A stretch of DNA of 21,357 bases from Salinisphaera sp. UBA6602. Its GTDB lineage: Bacteria; Pseudomonadota; Gammaproteobacteria; Nevskiales; Salinisphaeraceae. The translations under genes were made by a program, and so were the position numbers. This document shows positions 15,223 to 21,357 of this stretch, piece after piece. The notes below the pieces were generated by a model. It was given only the letters and a program-made list of their open reading frames with translations. It was not told the origin of the DNA and ran no database searches. Positions within the stretch are counted from its first letter, which is position 1, and every line of letters begins with the position of its first letter. The DNA is taken from assembly GCA_002433465.1 (NCBI GenBank), contig DJIE01000101.1:1-21357 (forward strand), in the 5' to 3' direction.

Positions 15223-16163
15223 ATGTGGCTTACGAATACGACGATCCGGCGCATGCCGGCGCGGCCGCGCCGCGTGCCGTGCGCGGCGTGGTGCTGGTGG
15301 TCGACGATCAGCCCCAGATGCTGGCGCTGCTGTCCGAGGTTCTGGGCGCCGCCGGCTATACGGTGATCGCCGCCACCGACGGGCCCTCGGCGCTTGAACG
15401 CGCGCGCATGATCACGCCCGACGTGGTCCTGCTTGATGCGCGCATGCCCGGCATGGACGGCTTCGAAGTCTGTCTGCGCATGAACGCCGATGCATCGCTG
15501 GTCGGCGTGCCCGTGATCTTCATGACCGGGCTCACCGAAAGCGAACATATCGTCAAGGGCTTTCGGGCCGGCGGGGCCGACTATGTCACCAAGCCGGTCA
15601 AGCCGGATGAAGTGTGCGTTCGCGTGGAAGCGCACCTCAAGCGGGCCCAGGCGCAGCGCCGGGCCGACATGGTGGTCAACGCCGGCGGGCGGGCGGCGAT
15701 CATCGCCGACGACGAGGGCTGTGTGCGCTGGCACAGCTCGCGAGCGGCGGCGTACTTGCAGCGCTATTTGGACGACGCCCAGACCGGCACGCTCCCGGGC
15801 GCACTCCTGCGCTGGCTGCGCCAGGCGGAACCGTCTTCACGCCCGTACGAAATCGTCCATGGGCAGGCGCGGCTGTCCATTCGTCTGGCGGGCCCGGCGG
15901 GGGCCGACGGCTGGATACTCACGCTGGTGGAATTCGATGACGAAGCCTCGATCAACGATTTCGTCGAGCGGTTCGGGCTGACGCTGCGCCAGGCCGAAGT
16001 ATTGCTGTGGGTATCGCGCGGCAAGACCAACCGAGATATCGGCGAGATTCTGGATATGAAGCCGCGTACCGTGAATAAACACCTTGAGCACATCTTTCCG
16101 AAGCTCGGTGTCGAGACGCGTGCGGCCGCAGCAGCGACGGCTTTGCAGGTAATCGGGCCTTGA
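15219..16163 (+). CDS. LuxR/NarL-type response regulator
   Basis: The 314-residue protein has a receiver domain (about 22-142) with acidic Asp29/30, phospho-acceptor Asp73 (VVLLDARMPG), Thr104 (FMTG) and Lys125 (VTKPVKP). A linker of about 100 residues (150-245) may be PAS-like. A C-terminal LuxR helix-turn-helix (about 252-309) has LTLRQAEVLLWVSRGKTNRDIGEIL and VNKHLEHIFPKLGVETR. It is the obvious partner of the upstream hybrid kinase: the ATG overlaps the kinase stop (ATGA), showing translational coupling. It probably binds the palindrome found upstream of urtA/kinase and fmdA. LuxR-type regulators usually work with sigma-70, so the sigma-54 promoters need another activator. Confidence 0.92.
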   Translation: MNVAYEYDDPAHAGAAAPRAVRGVVLVVDDQPQMLALLSEVLGAAGYTVIAATDGPSALERARMITPDVVLLDARMPGMDGFEVCLRMNADASLVGVPVIFMTGLTESEHIVKGFRAGGADYVTKPVKPDEVCVRVEAHLKRAQAQRRADMVVNAGGRAAIIADDEGCVRWHSSRAAAYLQRYLDDAQTGTLPGALLRWLRQAEPSSRPYEIVHGQARLSIRLAGPAGADGWILTLVEFDDEASINDFVERFGLTLRQAEVLLWVSRGKTNRDIGEILDMKPRTVNKHLEHIFPKLGVETRAAAAATALQVIGP

Positions 16164-16180
16164 GGCCGAAAGGCCAGCTC

Positions 16181-16651
16181 TTACGCCGGGCGCCGATCGG
16201 CCCAGCGCAGCCAGCGGCGTACCAGCCGAATACTTAGCCAAAGCGTGACCAGAAGCCAGCCCGCGGTTGCAACGAATACCGCCAGCATGAGCGTGCCGAT
16301 GCCCAGCTCGGGCCAGGCGGCTGCGAGGGTCTGCGCGGGGTGGGGTGCGTAGGCCAGGGTATTGAGCACGGTCATGGCGCTGGTAAAAAGCGTCGGCAGG
16401 GCGGCCAGTGGCGCCAGCAGAACCAGCAGCAAAGCGATCGCCGACAGCGCGTGGTGGCGGCCCAGCCAGCGATGGTGCGAGGCGAGCAGGGCATTCTGCC
16501 CGGCGGCGGCCCACCAGTGCAGCAGGGCGATGACCGCCATCACCGGGATCAGCAGAATGCCCACCCCCAGCCAAAGCGCCGCCACCATGGCGCCCGCGGC
16601 GAGATAGCCGGCCGTGACGCTGGCGCCCGGTTCGACGGTCGCGGTATTCAT
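16181..16651 (-). CDS. Small multi-pass membrane protein with SHHRW motif
   Basis: The 156-residue frame starts at the ATG overlapping the stop of the preceding gene (ATGA, 16648-16651). A longer reading would add 41 Arg-rich residues from another gene's frame. It has about three or four hydrophobic stretches (AGYLAAGAMVAALWLGVGIL, LSAIALLLVLLAPLAALPTL, LGIGTLMLAVFVATAGWLLV). The motif ASHHRWLGRHH resembles YSHHRWLMRTFWF of its neighbour, suggesting related proteins. Its function is unknown. It ends 17 bp from the response-regulator stop, which is transcribed toward it, so it is unlikely to share that operon. Confidence 0.7.
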   Translation of the reverse strand: MNTATVEPGASVTAGYLAAGAMVAALWLGVGILLIPVMAVIALLHWWAAAGQNALLASHHRWLGRHHALSAIALLLVLLAPLAALPTLFTSAMTVLNTLAYAPHPAQTLAAAWPELGIGTLMLAVFVATAGWLLVTLWLSIRLVRRWLRWADRRPA

Positions 16652-17001
16652 GCGGTGGGCATGGCCCGATGCTCGGCAAAGGCGAGCACGCCGCGGATGA
16701 AGCGATACACGCCCCAGACCCAGAGAATCGCATAGCCCAGAAAGCCGACCACGACGTAGACGAGCACCAGGCAAACCAGCGACCAGAGCACGGTGAACCA
16801 GAACGTGCGCATCAGCCAGCGGTGGTGGCTGTAGGCAACCGGGTCGCGACAGTCACGCATCTTGACGTGATTGATAATTACGCCGGCCACCGCGGTGAGG
16901 CCGTTGAAGAAACCGAGCCCGTAGAGGACATAGGTCACCAGAAGGACGTTGCGTTCGAGTTCGCGCCGGCTGACGCCGGTATGGTCGAGTTCCTGACTCA
17001 T
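16648..17001 (-). CDS. Small membrane protein of the COG3671/DUF4870-like type
   Basis: The 117-residue protein has a polar N-terminus (MSQELDHTGVSRRELERN), a first membrane region (VLLVTYVLYGLGFFNGLTAV), the central motif YSHHRWLMRTFWF and a second long hydrophobic region (TVLWSLVCLVLVYVVVGFLG). It ends in the amphipathic VYRFIRGVLAFAEHR. This order is typical of small predicted membrane proteins I associate with COG3671; no activity is established for them. The ribosome-binding site is weak (GGATCAGCCC before ATG). It overlaps the following membrane-protein gene by four bases, so the two form a coupled pair. Confidence 0.75.
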   Translation of the reverse strand: MSQELDHTGVSRRELERNVLLVTYVLYGLGFFNGLTAVAGVIINHVKMRDCRDPVAYSHHRWLMRTFWFTVLWSLVCLVLVYVVVGFLGYAILWVWGVYRFIRGVLAFAEHRAMPTA

Positions 17002-17050
17002 GGGCTGATCCGTTTTACTTGATGAAGAGCGCGGTGTTGCAGTCTCTGTT

Positions 17051-17059
17051 TGCTAGAAT
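17051..17059 (+). promoter_or_regulatory. maiA: Extended -10 promoter of maiA
   Basis: TGCTAGAAT is a good extended -10 element (TGnTAnAAT) about 36 bases before the maiA ATG. No good -35 lies 16-18 bases upstream, as is usual for extended -10 promoters. Confidence 0.4.
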
Positions 17060-17095
17060 CGCGAATACTCAAGACGCTCAACGCCCGGTATCCGC

Positions 17096-17749
17096 ATGCT
17101 TCAACTGTTCACGCACAATCGCAGTGTGTCCGCGCATCGCGTGCGCATCGCGCTCAACTACAAGGGCGTGTCCTACAAGTCGATCTTTACCGACATGGAC
17201 CATGCCCGCGGCGATCGACTGAGTTATCTCAACGTCAATCCACAAGGGCTCATTCCCGCGCTCTGGGCCGAGGACGACCTGGTCATTTCCCAGTCTTCGG
17301 CCATTCTAGAGTATCTGGAAGAGCGCTATCCTGAACGGCCGCTGTTGCATGGCGATATCGCCGAGCGCGCACGAATTCGCTCGTTCGCCCAGGTGGCAAT
17401 CGCAGATACCCATCCGTTGAATAATCTGCGCGTGCTGCGCTATCTGCGCGACGACATGAACGTGCCCTACGAAAAACGGCGCGAATGGTTCGAGCACTGG
17501 ATCCACAAGGCTTTTGCACCGATGGAATCCATCCTCGCAAATCATGCCCGCGAGCACGACGAACAAAGCTACTGCTTTACCGAAAAGCCCAGCCTGGCCG
17601 ATGTCTGTCTGGTTCCGCAGGTATCCATGGCAGAGCGCTACGACGTCAATCTCAGCGACTACCCGACCATTCGGCGCGTCTATCGTGCCTGCATGACGCT
17701 GGCCGCGTTCCAGGCCGCCGATCCGGACAACCAGCCCGATACCCGCTGA
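17096..17749 (+). CDS. maiA: Maleylacetoacetate isomerase (zeta-class GST)
   Basis: The 217-residue protein has a thioredoxin-fold N-terminal half and a helical C-terminal half. Zeta-class marks are NRSVSAHRVRIALNYKG (8-24), NPQGLIPALW, QSSAILEYLEERYPERPLL, HPLNNLRVLRYL and the C-terminal LADVCLVPQVSMAERYDV. It isomerises maleylacetoacetate to fumarylacetoacetate with glutathione in tyrosine catabolism. The usual partners hmgA and fahA are not in the window, so a maleylpyruvate isomerase role cannot be excluded. In the N-terminal motif, Val11 replaces the second Ser of the common RSSAAYRVR form. An extended -10 promoter precedes it; the ribosome-binding site is poor. Confidence 0.9.
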   Translation: MLQLFTHNRSVSAHRVRIALNYKGVSYKSIFTDMDHARGDRLSYLNVNPQGLIPALWAEDDLVISQSSAILEYLEERYPERPLLHGDIAERARIRSFAQVAIADTHPLNNLRVLRYLRDDMNVPYEKRREWFEHWIHKAFAPMESILANHAREHDEQSYCFTEKPSLADVCLVPQVSMAERYDVNLSDYPTIRRVYRACMTLAAFQAADPDNQPDTR

Positions 17750-17920
17750 ATCCGCGACCACCACCGGCCCCGGCCAGCGCTTGCTAAGCGCCGGCTCGTG
17801 CGCCCCGGTGGGGCCGCGTCTTATGGCGCGGCACCGCGGGACGCGCCTTAGTGCTTGTTAATGCTGCATGCCCCGGTCTAGGGTGACAGCATCGACATAT
17901 GCAGAAGGTCAGGGCGGGTG
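17750..17920 (+). other. maiA-gdhB intergenic region with several hairpins
   Basis: This 171-bp region contains GCGCTT-GCT-AAGCGC (17777-17791), GCCCC-GGT-GGGGC (17802-17814) and CCGCG with CGCGG around an eight-base loop (17814-17831). None is followed by a T-run, so termination after maiA is plausible but not proven. A weak TTGTTA/TAGGGT pair downstream (about 17855-17885) might be the gdhB promoter. Confidence 0.3.
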
Positions 17921-20900
17921 ATGAGCACAATAGCCACGATAGTTGCAGATGTGCGGGCACGGGCAAGCAGCTTCGAACCCGCCGAGCGCCGCGACCTGTT
18001 GTTGCGCTTCGTCGACGCCTGGTTCGAGGGCATCACCCTCGACGAGCTGGCGGCCCGATCCGTCGAGGCGCTGTATGCGGCCGTCTGCGAGCAGTTCGAG
18101 CTGCTGTGCGCGCCGCGCCAGAAGCGCGATCTCACGGTCGTTGCCCGCAATCTGGACGGCAGCGAAGGTTATTGCGATACCGCGCTGCTGGTGCTCGCCG
18201 ATGACATGACCTTCATCGTCGATACCGTGAGCATGGCGGTACGCGAGGCTGGCGCGGATATCGACTGGATGATGCACCCCATTCTGCGGGTCAGCCGCAA
18301 CGCCGAGGGTGTGCCCACCGATATTCGCAGCGCGGCCGACAGCGCCGAACACGGCGATGAGGAATCCTTGCTGCGCCTGGAATTCGCGGCCCCCGCGGGG
18401 CTCGATCGCGACGCGCTGACCGAGCGGGTGCGTGGCAACCTCAGCGACCTGGCCCGTGTTGTCGGCGACTGGCAGGCGATGCGTCGGCAGCTGCAGAAGG
18501 TCGTGGCCGAGCTCGATACCGTGCCCAGCGGCATGGATATCGACGAATGCGAACAGACCCAGGCCTTTCTGCGCTGGCTCGCCGACGATCACTTCACGCT
18601 GCTGGGCTATCGCCAGCGCGAAGTACAGATCGGCGAAGACGACGCCGACACCATGGTCGATATACCCGGCACCAGTCTCGGCCTGCTGCGCGAAGACCGT
18701 GAGGATATCGACCCCGACGGCTATGTCGCTCCGGCCGCGGCGCTGGATAAATACAGTCAGTCGGCGCGCATTCTGGTGGTGGCCAAGGCCAATCGGCGTT
18801 CGTGGATCCACCACGCCGAAACCATGGACGTGATCGCCATCAAGCGCATGGACGACATGGGCAACGTGATCGGTGCCCATCGTTTTCTGGGGCTTTTTTC
18901 GGGCGAGGCCTATGCCATGAGCCCGCGCCAGATACCGCTGCTGCGTCAGAAGGTGCGCGACGTGGCGGCACGAGCGGCGCTGCGCCCGCGTTCGCACAGC
19001 GCCAAGAGCCTGCGCTACATCCTGGAAACCTTCCCCCGCGACGAGTTGTTCCAGTCCTCCGAGGAGGAGTTGTACAACACCGTCATGGGCGTGCTCGGCA
19101 TGCGCGAAACAGAGCGTCTGCGGCTGTTCATGCGCCGCGATCGCTATGCCCGTTTCTATTCCTGTCTGGTCTATGTGCCGCGTGAACGCTACACGCTCGG
19201 CCTGCGCGAACAGATCCAGGCCGAGCTCGAGCGCAGCCTGCAGGGGCGTGCCCAGGAATCGGATGCCCAGTTCCTGCGCGGCGCGCTGGTGCGAATCCAT
19301 TACCAGATAGCGATCGAGGCCGAGAGCGGCGATACGCCCGACGCCCGCAGCCTCGAACAGAGCCTGATCGCCGTCACCCGCGCCTGGCCGGATCGTTTTG
19401 CGGCCGCCGCTGAGGCCCGCGGTCAGATCATGCCGGCCTATGCGCGCGCTTTCGACAGCGCCTATCGGGAACGCTTTTCGGCTCAGACCGCTGTCGACGA
19501 TGCCATGCTTCTTTCAAGCGTGGACACGGGAGCGGCGCCGCGGTTACGGGTCGTGGGCGTCGATGCCGACACTGTCCAGCTCAAGCTGTACGGCAACGGC
19601 GAGGAAACACCGCTGTCGGCGACCATGCCGATTCTCGAGAACTTCGGGCTGTCGGTACATACGCAGCGGCCTTATCGGGTGGAACGCGCCGGCCAGGATC
19701 CACAGTGGATTCACGAATACGAAGCCGACCATCCCGATGCCCAGGCGCTGGCCGAGAACGGCTGCGGCGACAACGTGGCCGAGGCGTTTTCTGCGGTCAT
19801 CTCGGGCAGCGCTGAAAACGACGGCCTGAACCGACTGATCGTGAGCGCCGGCTTCACCCCGCGCCAGGTGGTGCTGGTGCGCACCATCACCCGCTATTTG
19901 TTGCAGACCGAGCTGCCGTTTTCGCCCGACTATATCCAGCAGCAGCTGGCCGTTCATGCCGATCGGGTCGAGCAGTTCGTGCAGCTGTTCGAGGCGCGTT
20001 TCGACCCCGCGCGCGCGGTGGTCGACGACGAGGCCCGGCTGGCCGAAATCGATGTCGCGCTCGACGAGGTGGCCAGCCTCGACGCCGACCGTGTGCTGCG
20101 GGCGTTCTACGGGGTGGTGAAAGCCGCGCTGCGCACCAACTACTATCAGCGCGACGAAAACGGCGCATTCAAGGCCTATGTCAGCATCAAGCTCGACCCA
20201 GCCTTGATGCCGGAGCTGCCGCGCCCGCTGCCGATGTTCGAAACCTTCGTGTACGCGCCGGAGATCGAAGGCGTGCATCTGCGCGGTGGCAAGGTGGCAC
20301 GCGGCGGGCTGCGCTGGTCGGACCGGCGCGAGGATTTCCGTACCGAAGTGCTCGGGCTGATGAAGGCGCAGATGGTCAAGAACGCGGTCATCGTGCCGGT
20401 CGGCGCCAAGGGCGGGTTCGTGGTCAAGAACGCGCCGGCCGACGAAACCCGCGAGATGCGCCAGGCCCGCGGCATCGCCTGCTACAAGATATTCATTCGC
20501 GGGCTGCTGGATATCACCGACAACCGCGTTGGCTCGGCGATCGAGCCGCCTGCGGACGTGGTGCGTCGCGACGGCGACGACCCCTATCTGGTGGTCGCCG
20601 CCGACAAGGGCACGGCCACGTTCTCGGATATCGCCAACGGTCTGTCGCAGGCCTACGGCTTCTGGCTCGACGATGCCTTTGCCTCGGGTGGTTCGGCTGG
20701 CTACGACCACAAGGCCATGGGCATTACCGCGCGCGGCGCCTGGGAAGGGGTGAAGCGGCATTTCCGGGAAATGGGCCGCGATATCCAGCGCGAGCCGTTC
20801 ACGGTGGTGGGCATTGGTGATATGGCCGGTGACGTGTTCGGCAACGGCATGCTGCTGTCCGAGCAGATCAAGCTGGTCGCGGCCTTTAACCACATGCATA

Positions 20901-21357
20901 TCTTCATCGATCCGAACCCGGATCCGGCGGTGAGTTTCGCCGAGCGCAAACGTCTATTCGAGCAGCCGCGGTCGGCCTGGAGCGACTACGACAGCACGCT
21001 GATTTCGCCGGGCGGCGGCGTGTTCGACCGCAACGCCAAGACCGTCGAGCTCTCCGACGAGGCTCGGGCTGCCCTGGATATCGACGCCAAACGCCTGAGC
21101 CCGCTGGAACTGATCAACCGCATTCTCAAGGCGCCGGTCGATCTGCTCTGGAACGGCGGTATCGGCACCTATGTGAAAGCGCGCACCGAATCTCATGCCG
21201 ACGTGGGCGATCGCGCCAACGACGGGCTGCGCGTCAACGGGCACGAGCTGCGCTGCGCTGCAGTGGGCGAGGGCGGCAATCTGGGGCTGACCCAGGCCGG
21301 GCGCATCGAATATGCCCTGGCCGGCGGGCGTCTTAATACCGATGCCATCGACAACTC
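17921..21357 (+). CDS. gdhB: NAD-specific glutamate dehydrogenase, large type (first 1145 residues; runs off the right edge)
   Basis: The frame opens at ATG 17921 (MSTIATIVADVRARASSFEP) and stays open for 1145 codons to the window edge; full-length relatives are about 1600 residues. The enzyme oxidatively deaminates glutamate to 2-oxoglutarate and ammonia with NAD. The N-terminal regulatory part has TFIVDTVSMAV. The catalytic block begins at about residue 788: RGGKVARGGLRWSDRREDFR, then MVKNAVIVPVGAKGGF with Lys820 and Lys830. A nucleotide-binding block, VVGIGDMAGDVFGNG, lies at 962-976. No frameshift is seen. It ties to the locus through nitrogen metabolism only loosely, since it is in a separate transcription unit. 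Confidence 0.96.
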   Translation, partial: MSTIATIVADVRARASSFEPAERRDLLLRFVDAWFEGITLDELAARSVEALYAAVCEQFELLCAPRQKRDLTVVARNLDGSEGYCDTALLVLADDMTFIVDTVSMAVREAGADIDWMMHPILRVSRNAEGVPTDIRSAADSAEHGDEESLLRLEFAAPAGLDRDALTERVRGNLSDLARVVGDWQAMRRQLQKVVAELDTVPSGMDIDECEQTQAFLRWLADDHFTLLGYRQREVQIGEDDADTMVDIPGTSLGLLREDREDIDPDGYVAPAAALDKYSQSARILVVAKANRRSWIHHAETMDVIAIKRMDDMGNVIGAHRFLGLFSGEAYAMSPRQIPLLRQKVRDVAARAALRPRSHSAKSLRYILETFPRDELFQSSEEELYNTVMGVLGMRETERLRLFMRRDRYARFYSCLVYVPRERYTLGLREQIQAELERSLQGRAQESDAQFLRGALVRIHYQIAIEAESGDTPDARSLEQSLIAVTRAWPDRFAAAAEARGQIMPAYARAFDSAYRERFSAQTAVDDAMLLSSVDTGAAPRLRVVGVDADTVQLKLYGNGEETPLSATMPILENFGLSVHTQRPYRVERAGQDPQWIHEYEADHPDAQALAENGCGDNVAEAFSAVISGSAENDGLNRLIVSAGFTPRQVVLVRTITRYLLQTELPFSPDYIQQQLAVHADRVEQFVQLFEARFDPARAVVDDEARLAEIDVALDEVASLDADRVLRAFYGVVKAALRTNYYQRDENGAFKAYVSIKLDPALMPELPRPLPMFETFVYAPEIEGVHLRGGKVARGGLRWSDRREDFRTEVLGLMKAQMVKNAVIVPVGAKGGFVVKNAPADETREMRQARGIACYKIFIRGLLDITDNRVGSAIEPPADVVRRDGDDPYLVVAADKGTATFSDIANGLSQAYGFWLDDAFASGGSAGYDHKAMGITARGAWEGVKRHFREMGRDIQREPFTVVGIGDMAGDVFGNGMLLSEQIKLVAAFNHMHIFIDPNPDPAVSFAERKRLFEQPRSAWSDYDSTLISPGGGVFDRNAKTVELSDEARAALDIDAKRLSPLELINRILKAPVDLLWNGGIGTYVKARTESHADVGDRANDGLRVNGHELRCAAVGEGGNLGLTQAGRIEYALAGGRLNTDAIDN

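Noticed and set aside
16164..16175. GGCC-GAAA-GGCC as a bidirectional terminator between the response regulator and the membrane-protein gene
   Set aside because: The stem is only four base pairs and there is no T-run on either side; too weak to annotate.
17909..20899. Long minus-strand frames (463 and 451 codons) opposite glutamate dehydrogenase
   Set aside because: The plus-strand frame contains all family motifs without interruption; the antisense frames resemble no known protein.

Overview
The window looks like chromosomal DNA from a high-GC gammaproteobacterium. Gene styles (Pseudomonas-like aliphatic amidase, large NAD-dependent glutamate dehydrogenase, zeta-class MaiA, Gcw_chp-type outer-membrane protein) suggest a marine or halophilic genus such as Salinisphaera. 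That genus name is a guess from memory of gene content, not a sequence match. I see no insertion sequence, phage gene, tRNA, rRNA or CRISPR array.

Layout. From 1 to about 11,570 everything is on the minus strand. Read in transcription order it is one scavenging locus for urea and short-chain amides. First comes a five-gene ABC importer of the urea/amide type (urtA-B-C-D-E, 11572 down to 6718). After a 631-bp gene-free gap come formamidase fmdA, its zinc-ribbon companion fmdB, an intrinsic-terminator-like hairpin, aliphatic amidase amiE and the Clp-like ATPase amiB. A separately promoted TorF/Gcw_chp outer-membrane porin follows, then the N-terminal 213 codons of an unrecognised protein that runs off the left edge. 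Divergent from urtA, on the plus strand, are a 1138-residue sensor (an NCS1 nucleobase-permease-like membrane domain, a cysteine cluster, a histidine kinase and a receiver domain) and a translationally coupled LuxR-type response regulator. The right third holds two small overlapping membrane-protein genes (minus), maiA (plus) and the first 1145 codons of NAD-glutamate dehydrogenase (plus, runs off the right edge).

How it probably works together (inference). The porin admits small amides and urea, the UrtA-E importer carries them inward, and AmiE and FmdA hydrolyse them to ammonia plus a carboxylate. The transporter-like kinase and LuxR regulator sense a related compound and switch the locus on. 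A 16-bp palindrome, TACGTCATYCGACGTA, occurs twice with one mismatch: in the urtA/kinase divergent promoter and upstream of fmdA. It is the best candidate for the regulator's operator. Two good -24/-12 (sigma-54) matches point outward from the divergent region, suggesting a second layer of nitrogen control. The locus joins parts known separately from the Methylophilus fmd cluster and the Pseudomonas ami operon, but none of the window's genes encodes AmiC, AmiR or AmiS.
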